From NCBI RefSeq assembly GCF_042466115.1, contig NZ_JAXHBQ010000002.1, positions 1 to 64,000 on the forward strand: 64,000 bases of DNA. Reading direction: 5' to 3'. Made by a program: the position numbers and the translations under genes. The DNA is from SW4 sp042466115. Its GTDB lineage: Bacteria > Pseudomonadota > Alphaproteobacteria > Rhodobacterales > Rhodobacteraceae. Shown piece after piece: positions 51,190-59,784 of this stretch (within the stretch, counting starts at the first letter, position 1; the number at the start of each line of letters is the position of its first letter). The notes beneath the pieces were generated by a model. That model was not told the DNA's origin and did no database searches. It saw nothing but the letters and a program-made list of their open reading frames with translations.

Positions 51190-53065
51190 GGGTTGGACCC
51201 CGCTCTGTCTCGGAATCGATGGTGTCGGCGCGATGCAACTCGTATTCCCGATCTGCGATTTCTTCGACGACGGCGCGTGTGGCCTCAGAATTGGCCGTCG
51301 CTGCGTCGGACTGCAGATAGGACTTGGCGACATAGAGGCGATCCAACCGGTCTTCGATCTGGTTTTTCAGAACATCTGCATCCCCTGCCCGCAAGCGATC
51401 AAGCTGCACGTCATCCAAGTCGCGTTCGACCGCATCGCGATAGCTTTGACGGTCCTCTGCGTCAGCAAACGGCGACGACAGATTGCCCTCGCGCTCGTGT
51501 TCGATGACGCGCTGCAGCTCTTCATCCACCGTCGCCTGTCGCTCGACCGGCGCTTGTACTGTGACCTCTGCGCCCAGATCCTCACGAAGATCGGCGCGGT
51601 CGTCCACAGTCTCTTCAATCACTCCGTCATCGCGCAGAACCTGGCTGCGCTCCAACGCGATCCCGAGCTGAACATGGGTCCGGTTCAGTGTTTCACGCGC
51701 GGTTTCCAGGTCGTCGCGTCGCTCAAGATTGAGGTCTTCGGTTTCAGCCACGCGCTGCAGGTCATCTGCGATCCATTGGCGTTCCAGCGCTGCGTTCTGC
51801 GCCCCAGTTTCCATCCGCGCAATAACCACGCCTGTTCGAATACCAGTCCCGCGCAGGGCCGTGTCTATCTGGGCGCGCACCTCTGGCTCCTGCAGCCGAT
51901 CCAGTTGTTCGCGATCGATGTTGGCCTCGGAGTAGACCCCGCCGTCGGAAGGGGCCTCCGAGAGCGTGTGAGACCGCAAGCCAAGAGGCTGCATATGCGC
52001 GAGCCGTGCCTGGATCTCGTTCAGGCTCTTCTCCAGGCGCGGTCGCTCGGTCTCTGGTTTCTCGGCGATCATGCCCTGAACCCGTTCCACCTGTTCGGCG
52101 TAGCGTACCTTCAGATCGTCAAATGAGTGCTCCTCGGCCATGTAGACGTCTCCTTCCAAATTCAGCCGCCCGCCTTTCGCCAGCAACTTTCCGGCCCGCA
52201 GCAAAGCCTCCGCAATGTCTTCGTGGTTGTCTTTGGAGACCTCAGCCGCGAGGGAATGATAAATGATGCGGGTGTTCGCGATCTCCTCAATGGCACGCTC
52301 CAGGTCCGCCCCGACGCGCGGGCGCGGCTCTGCTGTGCGTCCCTCAGCTTTCGCTGCATAGACCTCGCGAGTCCTAGGCGGGTAGTGCACAACGCCGCGG
52401 TCTATCCGACGCGTTGCTTCCAATCGGACGCCGTATTTCTCGGCTTCCTCAACCATCGCCAAGCGGAAGTCATCGTAGTTGAACCGGTGATCTCGCGCCA
52501 AATAGAAGAACTCACCCTCCTGCGAGCGGCGGTTCAAGACGATATGGGCGTGCGGATGATCGCGGTCTTCGTGCACCGCGATGATGTAGTCGAAGTGACC
52601 CTCGTCATTCTGGAAAAACCGCTCTGCCACGTCCGAGGCGATATCGCGCACATCCTCGCCGCGCGTGCCAATCGGGAAAGACATCAGCAGATGCGTGGTC
52701 TGGCCAAGCTTGGGTTTGAAGCCCGCACTCCACCGTTTTGAGAACCGCTCGGTAAGGTCCTTGATCTCGCCGCTCTCAAGCTTGGATTTCCCATCCAGAA
52801 ACCCACTGCTATCGACGATATGCGTGGACTTGGTGGTGAGGTAATCCAGCTGATTGGAAAGCTGTCCTTTCGTATGAGTGCCCCCACTCCGGATCGCCTT
52901 GAACACCGCCGCCCGGTGACCCGCCGCGGCCCGCACAAGCTGCTTCTGCCTGGAGGCATGCAGGCCCTGCATCGAGCCTCGGATGCGGCTCCAGCCATCC
53001 CGAAACACCTCGCCTGTGACAGCATCAACCGCAACGGCGGCCCGTGTCGCATCATTCAGCCGCAT
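51182..53065 (-). CDS. VirD2-type relaxase
   Basis: A 627-residue relaxase (629 from the TTG at 53071). The candidate catalytic tyrosine is Y75 in 'GQLSNQLDYLTTKS' (ATG numbering). The metal-binding motif III is 'VHEDRDHPHAHIVLNRR', with three histidines, as in VirD2/MobP-like enzymes. It nicks oriT and leads the strand into the recipient. The C-terminal half is long and helical with coiled-coil stretches. The start overlaps the MobC-like stop, and the end overlaps virD4, so mobC, relaxase and virD4 form one operon. Confidence 0.9.
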   Translation of the reverse strand: MRLNDATRAAVAVDAVTGEVFRDGWSRIRGSMQGLHASRQKQLVRAAAGHRAAVFKAIRSGGTHTKGQLSNQLDYLTTKSTHIVDSSGFLDGKSKLESGEIKDLTERFSKRWSAGFKPKLGQTTHLLMSFPIGTRGEDVRDIASDVAERFFQNDEGHFDYIIAVHEDRDHPHAHIVLNRRSQEGEFFYLARDHRFNYDDFRLAMVEEAEKYGVRLEATRRIDRGVVHYPPRTREVYAAKAEGRTAEPRPRVGADLERAIEEIANTRIIYHSLAAEVSKDNHEDIAEALLRAGKLLAKGGRLNLEGDVYMAEEHSFDDLKVRYAEQVERVQGMIAEKPETERPRLEKSLNEIQARLAHMQPLGLRSHTLSEAPSDGGVYSEANIDREQLDRLQEPEVRAQIDTALRGTGIRTGVVIARMETGAQNAALERQWIADDLQRVAETEDLNLERRDDLETARETLNRTHVQLGIALERSQVLRDDGVIEETVDDRADLREDLGAEVTVQAPVERQATVDEELQRVIEHEREGNLSSPFADAEDRQSYRDAVERDLDDVQLDRLRAGDADVLKNQIEDRLDRLYVAKSYLQSDAATANSEATRAVVEEIADREYELHRADTIDSETERGPTHG

Positions 53066-53633
53066 GGGCAAACTCCCTCAGCGCGGCTGTCGCGGTCAGT
53101 TGCATCGCGTCTCGGCGGCAACGCACAAGCAGGTCGATCTCATCGGCGCTATCCAGAATGAACCGCGCCAGACCGCGCATCTGCGCGAGGCGCAGTTCGG
53201 AGAACTCGGGACCAGCCCCCTGCCCGCCTCGATTGGCTTTCTGCATCTGCTTGGCGATCTGAGCGACCCCGTTGCCCACCTCGTTGAGAGACGCCCTGTA
53301 CCGCGCCATCGCAGCAGCAAGTTGCGCGTCCGGCACGAACACCCCGCCAGCGACCTGTATGAGCCGCCGTAGCCCCTCAGCGCGTGTCTCAATGCCAGCG
53401 GCACCCAAGACAGCGTCCAGGGCTGCAAGTTCTTCTGGGGTGACTTTGAGGCTGACTGCGGCCGTCGGCACATGGGCATCAGCCTTGCGCTCAGCGTCAC
53501 ACTTCAACGTGTATTGCACCGCCCGCGGTGTTACCCCGAACCGCTTCGCAAGCTCGGACGTTGACACACCTTCCGCAGCTTCGCGAACGATCTCCAGACG
53601 CGCCAGATCAGTCAGTCGTTTGGCACCAGACAT
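53052..53633 (-). CDS. MobC-like relaxosome accessory protein
   Basis: A 193-residue DNA-binding protein. The N-terminal helix-turn-helix is 'GVSTSELAKRFGVTPRAVQY'. The C-terminal half matches the MobC mobilisation family, with 'GVAQIAKQMQKANRGGQGAG' as its central block and basic helices around it. Such proteins help the relaxase open oriT. It is the first gene of the mob operon, transcribed from a promoter at 53684-53711. Confidence 0.82.
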   Translation of the reverse strand: MSGAKRLTDLARLEIVREAAEGVSTSELAKRFGVTPRAVQYTLKCDAERKADAHVPTAAVSLKVTPEELAALDAVLGAAGIETRAEGLRRLIQVAGGVFVPDAQLAAAMARYRASLNEVGNGVAQIAKQMQKANRGGQGAGPEFSELRLAQMRGLARFILDSADEIDLLVRCRRDAMQLTATAALREFAHAAE

Positions 53634-54034
53634 GCGAAGAAAGACCCCCTATTTCCTGCCACCTTCATACAAGGTTGCACTCACCATACGAAACTATACA
53701 TATCTGTCAATAGTATACTTACGGTGAATTGGAGCTCAGGCAGCCTTGTATTCCGTTTCACGCCGAGCACCGTGGGTGCGAGGCCGCAGCCTAAAGGGCT
53801 GAATTGATCACCCTTCGCGCCAGACGTGGTTCACTCCGAAGGAAAAAAGAGATCGGTCGCGACAGTTGACGGGTCCAAGGTCTGTGAACACTCGAATTGA
53901 ATGATGTGAAGCGATCCAGTGGAGGTATGTCTGACTGTGCAATCTGTTGGCTCAGAGAGCAAAGAACGGCGCGTTCCAAACGAAAGAAAGCACAACCGCC
54001 ATCGCTGGCGATTGTACCATACTACGGCCGTTGT
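53634..54034. other. 401-base region upstream of mobC; oriT candidate
   Basis: No convincing gene was seen. The stretch 53684-53730 is AT-rich and carries the mobC promoter, motif copy C and a short inverted repeat (TATAC...GTATA). Because oriT usually lies just upstream of mobC and relaxase genes, this is the best place for it. No nick-site consensus could be confirmed by eye. The remaining part shows nothing clear. Confidence 0.4.
53684..53725 (-). promoter_or_regulatory. mobC promoter with conjugation-linked motif, copy C
   Basis: On the minus strand: -35 TTGACA (53706-53711), a 16-base spacer, -10 TATGGT (53684-53689). Just upstream and overlapping the -35 is the motif whose plus strand is CAATAGTATACTTACGG (53709-53725), shared with copies A (15 of 17) and B (14 of 17). 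A site over the -35 suits either an activator or a repressor of transfer genes. Confidence 0.65.
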
Positions 54035-54262
54035 TCAGGCTGCTTGACCTTCATGATCGGTCAAAACCATGTCCCCAGTCACGCCAACGAACAGCGGCGT
54101 GATTTGATACTCACCACCCTTCTTGAGCGGTGGGGTCACAGCGACAATTGCAACGGCAGGCTCACCATTCAGAAAGCAAGAGAAGAGCGCGAAATTGTCA
54201 TGCTCTCCCGATGTCAGCGCCTCAAAGGCGCTGATGTCTTCGGGACAAATATGGGTGCTCAT
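54035..54262 (-). CDS. Small plasmid-type hypothetical protein
   Basis: A 75-residue soluble protein ('HICPEDISAFEALTSGEHDN', 'GEPAVAIVAVTPPLKKGGE', 'ITPLFVGVTGDMVLTDHEG'). Similar small proteins accompany DUF2958 genes on Rhodobacteraceae plasmids. It overlaps the DUF2958 stop by 4 bases (ATGA), so they are co-translated. The function is unknown. Confidence 0.65.
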   Translation of the reverse strand: MSTHICPEDISAFEALTSGEHDNFALFSCFLNGEPAVAIVAVTPPLKKGGEYQITPLFVGVTGDMVLTDHEGQAA

Positions 54263-54618
54263 GCGATGATCCCTCCGGCTTGACGTGCGCGCTCAGCATA
54301 GGTGCCAAGGGACGCATTGGCTTTGAAGTGAAGGTCACGCTCGATTGGCAAGCCGAGGCGTCCACGATGCGCTGCAAGAACACTAAGCCTGACGGAGCCC
54401 AGTTCGGGATATCCGGCCCGAGATCGCAGAAGTCCGAATGCAATGTCAGGGTCATCAGGTTCGATCTCGGATAAGAGCCAGGTCGCTCCGCCGTCAGGGG
54501 TGAACAGCTTGACGACTGGTGTATGATCGATCGTGTCTTCGCCGGCCTCCATGCGCGCCTGATTAGCGCGTCCATTGGAGGCAAGTTGGTCGAGGATGGT
54601 TTGGGGTAGCATGTCCAT
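54259..54618 (-). CDS. DUF2958 domain protein
   Basis: A 119-residue protein with the DUF2958 signature: 'LPQTILDQLASNGRAN' at the N-terminus, 'DHTPVVKLFTPDGGATWLLS' and 'EIEPDDPDIAFGLLRS' in the centre, and 'GLPIERDLHF' and 'LGTYAERARQAG' at the end. The family is a mark of conjugative plasmids and integrative elements; its biochemical role is unknown. ATG 54618 has AAAGGA upstream and begins the conserved region. It is the second gene of a three-gene minus-strand operon. Confidence 0.8.
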   Translation of the reverse strand: MDMLPQTILDQLASNGRANQARMEAGEDTIDHTPVVKLFTPDGGATWLLSEIEPDDPDIAFGLLRSRAGYPELGSVRLSVLAAHRGRLGLPIERDLHFKANASLGTYAERARQAGGIIA

Positions 54619-54689
54619 GAGAACGTCCTTTCGAGTGTAGATTGATGCTGGAACTGGGAGGGCGGTTCGCCCTCCCTTGACGGGAACGG

Positions 54690-54890
54690 TCACTCGGTGA
54701 CCGGTTCGTCGTCGGTCTCAGCTTTGGGCTCGAAGAGGACGAGCTCGCCGTTGATCGGATTGGCGAAGAGCTGGATCGTCATGAAGGATTTGGCACCTTC
54801 GTTTTGCGGGAAGGCGACGCCAACTTTGTGAAAGCGCGTCTTGCCGTCTTTGCCGGTGTCCGGGGTGGTGACTGTGTAATATTTGGTCAT
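54690..54890 (-). CDS. Small plasmid-type hypothetical protein
   Basis: A 66-residue protein ('MTKYYTVTTPDTGKDGKTRF', 'HKVGVAFPQNEGAKSFMTIQ', 'LFANPINGELVLFEPK') of a small beta-rich type common on alphaproteobacterial plasmids, often near DUF736. AAAGGAA lies just before ATG 54890. It heads the operon with DUF2958. A long upstream leader contains a strong inverted repeat. The function is unknown. Confidence 0.65.
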   Translation of the reverse strand: MTKYYTVTTPDTGKDGKTRFHKVGVAFPQNEGAKSFMTIQLFANPINGELVLFEPKAETDDEPVTE

Positions 54891-54951
54891 GTCGAGTTCC
54901 TTTCGTTTTCGATGCAAACGAAGACCCGTGACCGACCGGACCGGCTGTCAG

Positions 54952-55006
54952 GCAGAACTTTGTCCCGCGCGGAATGGGCGCGTGAGCGGACAGGGGAAAG
55001 TTCTGC
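54952..55006. repeat. Strong inverted repeat with 10-bp perfect outer stem
   Basis: GCAGAACTTT (54952-54961) pairs exactly with AAAGTTCTGC (54997-55006), and the stem can extend inward through TGTCC/GGACA with a bulge. It lies about 60 bases upstream of the start of the minus-strand operon (54890). It could be an mRNA leader structure, an oriT-like element or a protein-binding site; the sequence alone does not decide. Confidence 0.6.
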
Positions 55007-55703
55007 TTGAAGGGAGCTAGCATCGCGCGCGACCGGCAGACGGATCAGGTCACGGAGATTGCATCAGGTAGAAAACGGGAGGGAAACGGCATGGCCAGTT
55101 GGAGCTTCTGAACCGCCCAGACGGCCAAGAGAGGCAGGATCGATTTGCTAATATCGCTGCCGAGTTCCAACACGGTGTAAAATCGGCAATGACATCGAGT
55201 GGTGCATCCCGATATCTGGCGCGATGATCAAACTGCGTGTCATGGCTGACGACGATCCAGTCTTCGAGTACTCCCGCCTCTTGAGAGAGAATGAATTCGC
55301 TTACGGCTTGGCAAGTTCAATTGGTGGTACAAGACCAACCCTGACCAAATTCTTTAACACCAACTTTGCTCAATGGATGAAGCTTCATTCGCCTTGGCTG
55401 GCTGCCGAAGCCAATTCAGTCAATGGTGGCTCGGATCTTATCGATTGGGTATCTGATCGATTGGGTAATTGCGGACATTTACTCTCGATGCAGCGAACGT
55501 CTGCTTAGAACCCAACTTTGATCTTGATCAGAGCGCGGCGTATCACTGCTCCCTCTGTTATCGCTCGAAACTCGAGGTATCGGGGACGTTCTCAGAGTCC
55601 AGATTCGAGAGAAATGTTTGCGATGCGGAGATAGCGAAACCGGTGGCATGACGGAGTAGTCCCGCAAGCTAACGGCTACTGACGCGTGGCTGCGCAGACT
55701 CAC

Positions 55704-55734
55704 TTGACCTTCCACCTGCCGGAACCCCTACGTC
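55704..55734 (+). promoter_or_regulatory. CueR-type copper-responsive promoter
   Basis: -35 TTGACC, a 19-base spacer, -10 TACGTC. The spacer holds CCTTCC, seven bases, GGAACC, closely matching the CueR operator of copA-type promoters. It drives the HMA copper chaperone starting at 55764. No CueR gene is in the window. Confidence 0.75.
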
Positions 55735-55763
55735 TATGGTGACACAAACCAGAGGTGCGATTC

Positions 55764-55964
55764 ATGGAATTCAAAGTCCCCGAAATGAGCTGCGGTCACT
55801 GCACCAGCGCCATCGAAAAAGCGGTCAAAGGATCGGACGAAACGGCGACGCTGGCGTGCGACCTTGAGGCGCGACGCGTATCTGTTCAAAGCAGACTATC
55901 GGTCGAAACTGTGGCCAGCCTGATCAAGGGCGCGGGCTACAACAACGAGATAGTTGCGGCCTGA
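55764..55964 (+). CDS. HMA-domain copper chaperone (CopZ-like)
   Basis: A 66-residue cytoplasmic metallochaperone. The Cu(I) site is 'EMSCGHCTSAIEKAV' (CxxC) and the fold ends with 'VETVASLIKGAGYN', matching the ferredoxin-like HMA domain. ATG 55764 with AGAGGTG upstream is the start; a GTG three codons earlier is possible. Directly behind a CueR-type promoter. It would carry Cu(I) to a pump that is not in the window. Confidence 0.88.
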   Translation: MEFKVPEMSCGHCTSAIEKAVKGSDETATLACDLEARRVSVQSRLSVETVASLIKGAGYNNEIVAA

Positions 55965-56016
55965 TCGGGCTGCTGGCCGCAACCGACCGATTGGCGACGG
56001 CGGCTAGCAACTGGCG

Positions 56017-56745
56017 TTACTGGCCTTCGTCGCGGGTCTGTTGAACGACCTCCAGCAGCAACGCTTCCTCTACGAAGCCTGGCAGCAATTCGTCGCCGAT
56101 GACAAAGGATGGCGTTCCGTTAAACCCGAGCGCTTGTGACAACCGCGTAGATTCCGCCAAATGTGCATCGATTTCGGCGCTTTGCATGTCGGCCAATAGC
56201 CGATCGATATCGAGGCCAACCTGATTGGCGATGCGCATAACGGACGCTTCTTCGGCACGACCGTCCATACCCATCAGTGCCCAATGAAATTCTTCATATT
56301 TGCCCTGATTGCGCGACGCTAGAGCCGCCCTTGCTGCAAACACCGAACCATCGCCAAGAATGGGCCATTCCCGATAGACCAACCGCACGTTCGGATCTGC
56401 GTCCAATAGCCCCTGAACTTCGGACATTGCCTGCCTGCAATAGGGGCAGTTGTAGTCAAAAAACTCGATCACCGTCACATCGCCGTCGGGGTTTCCAAGG
56501 ACGGGCGCGTTGGGGTCTTGTTCCAGCAGCAGACGCTGGTTTGTAAGGGTTTCGGCTTGCAGTTCCGCTTGGGCCTCGGCGTCGCGCCTTTGCAGGATTT
56601 CGACCGCTTCCATGACGATTTGCGGGTTCTCGCGGATCGCTTCAAGGACAAGCTCTTTGACGCGATCCTCGTCCAGCGTGTCAGCCAGCGCGCCAAAGGG
56701 CATGGCCGCCAGGACCACCGCGAGAATGGTATTTCTAGTCTTCAT
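56017..56745 (-). CDS. DsbA family thiol-disulphide protein
   Basis: A 242-residue periplasmic protein. The signal peptide 'TRNTILAVVLAAMPFGALAD' is followed by a helical N-terminal extension (coiled coil, 'DEDRVKELVLEAIRENPQIV'), then the thioredoxin fold with 'EFFDYNCPYCRQAM' (CPYC) and cis-proline loop 'GFNGTPSFVIG'. This is the ScsC/DsbG-like DSBA group, and the N-terminal helix region recalls oligomeric ScsC copper-tolerance proteins. ATG 56745 has AAGGA upstream. It is the last gene of the copper operon. Confidence 0.85.
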   Translation of the reverse strand: MKTRNTILAVVLAAMPFGALADTLDEDRVKELVLEAIRENPQIVMEAVEILQRRDAEAQAELQAETLTNQRLLLEQDPNAPVLGNPDGDVTVIEFFDYNCPYCRQAMSEVQGLLDADPNVRLVYREWPILGDGSVFAARAALASRNQGKYEEFHWALMGMDGRAEEASVMRIANQVGLDIDRLLADMQSAEIDAHLAESTRLSQALGFNGTPSFVIGDELLPGFVEEALLLEVVQQTRDEGQ

Positions 56746-56804
56746 GATCTCGTTCCTTGTTACTGTTCGGTGCCTGTCTTGGCGACCTGAAGTCGGTGTG
56801 TGCG

Positions 56805-58199
56805 TCATGCCACGTCCAGCCATGTCATCATGCCCGATGCGGCGTGCGACAGCATGTGGCAGTGCAATAGCCATTTGCCTGGATTGTCGGCGACAAAGGC
56901 GATCTCGTTGGATTGGCCGGCAAAGCTCAGCAATGTGTCGCGCATCGGGCCAAGCTGGCCGTCTTCCGACACCTCGCGGAAGTGCATCCCGTGCATGTGC
57001 ATCGCATGGGGAAATGACGTGTCGTTCTTGATTGTGAGACGCACCGTTTCGCCGCGCGCAAGGCTGGCAAGCGGTGTGTCGGTCATGCCGATGACCCCGT
57101 TGAACGACCAGAACTGGTTGGCATCGGCGAGTTGTCGAAATGTCCGGCGTTCGCCGTCAAGAATGGCCGCATCTAACCGGCCCATCGCGCCCCCTTCCAT
57201 GTTCAGCGTCAACATCCGCGCATTAGTCAAATCGCCGATGTCCATATTGGGGTTGGGCGGCAATGCCTCCGGCACAGCGCGCGTGGTGCGCGTGCCAGCG
57301 GCTGTCACCGGAAAGGTCGCCTGCGCCATGTTTTCACCGTTCAACGTGCGCACAAGATAGGCGCTTTCACCGATGTCCGCCGTCACATCGACGAACAGGT
57401 CGACACGCTGACCGGGGGCAAGTGGAAATTGCCCGTCGATCCTTACAGGCTGCGCCAGCGGCATGCCGTCATAGGCCATCGCCCAGCCCTCGAGCCCCAC
57501 AAGGGACAGCACGAAAATTCGCGCGTTTGCCGCATTGATCAGGCGCAGGCGCAGGCGGTCCCCTTTTTTGACATCCGTGCTAAATTCGAAATCGCCATTT
57601 GTGGCGATAAAGTTGCCGTTGCGACCCGCATGGCTTCGGTCATGGGCTACCTCAAAATCCGCGTCCAGCTGGGCTGTCTCGGGGTTCAGCAGCCAATCAT
57701 CGACGATCAAAACTTCGTCGCGATCCACGTCCGGTGCGGCGTTCTCCTCGACGATCAACGCACCATAAAGGCCGCGCGCGACCTGTTCGGTTGATCTGTT
57801 GTGGGCGTGAAACCAATAGGTGCCTGCATCCGGCACGGCGAAATCATAATCGAACGTCTCGCCAGGGGCGACGGCGGCTTGGGTCAGCCCCGCGACCCCA
57901 TCCATCGCGTTCGCGATCCGTATTCCGTGCCAATGCACCGAACTCGCTTGCGGCAATGCGTTGATAAACTGCCGCTGCACACGCGCGCCTTGCTGAACGC
58001 GGATCGTCGCCCCCGGCATCACACCATCATAGCCCCAGATATCTGTCTTGGCATAGCCTTCGGGGGCAAGCTGCATCGACGCGGTTTGCGCGGTCAGCGG
58101 CACAAAGCCAACATTTTGTGCGAAAAGCCGGTGCGGGGCGATTGCCGCTACCGAGAAGGCGGCTGAAGCGCGCAGGAATTGCCGTCTTGTCTGTTTCAT
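56805..58199 (-). CDS. Multicopper oxidase (CueO/CopA-like)
   Basis: A 464-residue periplasmic oxidase with a Tat signal ('KQTRRQFLRASAAFSVAA'). All four copper motifs are present: 'VHWHGIRI', 'YWFHAHNRSTEQ', 'FPHAMHMHGMHF' and 'HCHMLSHAASGMM'. It oxidises Cu(I) to the less toxic Cu(II) using oxygen. ATG 58199 with AAGGA upstream is the start; an ATG three codons earlier exists. It follows the diheme cytochrome by 46 bases in an operon for periplasmic copper and electron transfer. Confidence 0.92.
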   Translation of the reverse strand: MKQTRRQFLRASAAFSVAAIAPHRLFAQNVGFVPLTAQTASMQLAPEGYAKTDIWGYDGVMPGATIRVQQGARVQRQFINALPQASSVHWHGIRIANAMDGVAGLTQAAVAPGETFDYDFAVPDAGTYWFHAHNRSTEQVARGLYGALIVEENAAPDVDRDEVLIVDDWLLNPETAQLDADFEVAHDRSHAGRNGNFIATNGDFEFSTDVKKGDRLRLRLINAANARIFVLSLVGLEGWAMAYDGMPLAQPVRIDGQFPLAPGQRVDLFVDVTADIGESAYLVRTLNGENMAQATFPVTAAGTRTTRAVPEALPPNPNMDIGDLTNARMLTLNMEGGAMGRLDAAILDGERRTFRQLADANQFWSFNGVIGMTDTPLASLARGETVRLTIKNDTSFPHAMHMHGMHFREVSEDGQLGPMRDTLLSFAGQSNEIAFVADNPGKWLLHCHMLSHAASGMMTWLDVA

Positions 58200-58245
58200 T
58201 CGTTTCATCCTTTGAGCGCGTGGCCGCGAAGGCCGACGCATCGTA

Positions 58246-59151
58246 CTACTGGGCCGCAATCAGTGCATCGCCCTCAAGAAGGTAAGTTGCCATCGCCTCG
58301 AGGTCCTGAGGCGTCAGGAATTTCGTATTCATCTGAACGACTTCGACCATCGACCCGCCAAAGGCATCGCCCGAAGGGGTAATGCCCGTGCGCAGCGCAT
58401 AGGCAAGATTTGCTACCGTCCAGTCATCCGCCAACAGATCGTCAGCCTGAATGGACGGCGCGCTTGACCCGCCCGGAAGCGCGAGGTTGCCCGCAAACCG
58501 ACTGGCAAGGTCACGCCCACCAGCCAGATTGCGTGGGGTGTGGCACGCAGCGCAATGCCCCGCGCCATTCACCAGTTCGCGGCCGCGGTTCCATTGGTCA
58601 CTTTTTCCCGTCACTGGTTCAGTCGGCGGGTCGTAAAGGAACGCCGCGCGCCACAGTTTCAAACCCCAACGCTGATCGAATGGAAACGCAACTTCGTTCG
58701 CATGTGCAGGCTCGGCGACAGGCGCAACGGTTTGAAACGCGGCCCAGAGGTCGGCAATATCTTGGTCAGTAAAATCACCGTAGAATGGATAGGAAAAGGC
58801 CGGATAGTATGGCGCGCCCTCGGGGCTGATGCCCTGGCGGATCGCCGCTGCAAAGTCCTCGACCACCCAGTTTCCTATACCATGTTCTGGGTCCGTCGTC
58901 AGGTTGGGCGGATAGAACGTGCCGAAATCCGTCGCCAATCCGGCCCCACCGGCAAGCGGCGCACCGCCTGCCTCGACGTCCGTATGGCAGGCGATGCAGC
59001 CCGAAACCCGCGCGAGATATGCACCACGCCCAACATCACCGGTCAATGTGATCGGATCTGGAACACGCCCGATTGGCCAAGCCATCAACGCCCCGACGAT
59101 GACAGCGCCCAGCGCGCCTCCACTAAGGATGATCTTAACAAACCGCCGCAC
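58246..59151 (-). CDS. Membrane-anchored diheme cytochrome c
   Basis: A 301-residue protein with an N-terminal helix (about 7-25) and two class I cytochrome c domains. The heme sites are 'SGCIACHTDVEAGG' and 'AGHCAACHTPRNLAGG'. Likely axial-methionine segments lie in 'VEVVQMNTKFL' and the earlier domain. This arrangement is seen in electron-transfer partners of membrane dehydrogenases and oxidases. Here it may pass electrons from, or to, the multicopper oxidase. It lies 2 bases after the cytochrome c' gene. Confidence 0.88.
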   Translation of the reverse strand: MRRFVKIILSGGALGAVIVGALMAWPIGRVPDPITLTGDVGRGAYLARVSGCIACHTDVEAGGAPLAGGAGLATDFGTFYPPNLTTDPEHGIGNWVVEDFAAAIRQGISPEGAPYYPAFSYPFYGDFTDQDIADLWAAFQTVAPVAEPAHANEVAFPFDQRWGLKLWRAAFLYDPPTEPVTGKSDQWNRGRELVNGAGHCAACHTPRNLAGGRDLASRFAGNLALPGGSSAPSIQADDLLADDWTVANLAYALRTGITPSGDAFGGSMVEVVQMNTKFLTPQDLEAMATYLLEGDALIAAQ

Positions 59152-59153
59152 GC

Positions 59154-59741
59154 TTAGTTCGCTTCAATTCGGAACTTCGCATGACACGCCGAACAGCTTT
59201 GCGACACCATCTCGAAGGCGCCATCTACGGGCATCGCGGCAAACTCGATCGTGTCCAAGGTAGGTGCCACACCCATCATGGCGGCGCTTTCCTCACCCAT
59301 CATGGTTTCGCCGCCCATCATAGTGGCTGACATATCGCCGGTTGCCATGATCGGCGGGTTGTCAGCGGCCAAGGCCAGCCCCGCGCTATAGGTCGCAAGC
59401 TGTTCTGCAAGGGAGACGAATTCATCCCAGTCTTCCCAAACCGCGTCTTTGGCAGCCGACGGGCTGCCGCCAGTGCCCTCGGGGAAAAGCGCGGTCATCG
59501 ACTCGCCTGCATGTGAGGTGAACGTGGCCGCTGCGATGCGGACCGCATCGGCGTCATAAGCGGTCTCGCCGCGCATCATCGGCGCAAGCGCCTTGACCGC
59601 GTTTCCCATCGCCATCATTGCGTCCATGCGTTCCTTTACGATGCCCGTCGCGCCATTGTGTGCGTAAGCAGCGACGGCCAAAGTCATCGCGAGAGCGGCA
59701 GTTACATATCCAATTTTATTCATCTTTTTGATCCCAATCAT
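59154..59741 (-). CDS. Cytochrome c' family protein
   Basis: A 195-residue periplasmic protein with a signal peptide and a four-helix body; the heme site is at the C-terminus ('QSCSACHAKFRIEAN'), as in cytochrome c'. An added Met-rich insert ('GDMSATMMGGETMMGEESAA', about residues 135-155) is unusual and looks like a copper-binding segment. Starts at 59741 or 59723 are possible; the first has GAGAAG upstream. Cytochromes c' bind NO or small ligands; here a copper role is likely. Confidence 0.82.
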   Translation of the reverse strand: MIGIKKMNKIGYVTAALAMTLAVAAYAHNGATGIVKERMDAMMAMGNAVKALAPMMRGETAYDADAVRIAAATFTSHAGESMTALFPEGTGGSPSAAKDAVWEDWDEFVSLAEQLATYSAGLALAADNPPIMATGDMSATMMGGETMMGEESAAMMGVAPTLDTIEFAAMPVDGAFEMVSQSCSACHAKFRIEAN

Positions 59742-59784
59742 TCATGCGACTTCTCAGTCAGTGACGGTCTGCTCCACGTTCAGC

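Larger units (their letters stand above)
54891..55763. other. Gene-poor region of about 870 bases
   Basis: No gene could be assigned with confidence. It contains the inverted repeat at 54952-55006, a 94-codon reading frame at 55224-55508 without family or ribosome site, and a direct repeat of ATCGATTGGGTA near 55441-55467. The right end holds the CueR-type promoter. It may be a junction between the conjugation genes and the copper cluster. Confidence 0.45.

Noticed and set aside
51095..52126. A long plus-strand frame of 343 codons opposite the relaxase gene
   Set aside because: It is the antisense shadow of the relaxase coding region, with no ribosome site and no domain.
53791..53979. A 62-codon minus-strand frame upstream of mobC
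   Set aside because: It has no ribosome site and no recognisable features; the region is more likely regulatory or part of oriT.
55224..55508. A 94-codon plus-strand frame in the gene-poor stretch
   Set aside because: The sequence shows no domain or ribosome site. It is mentioned only as a possibility within the gene-poor region.
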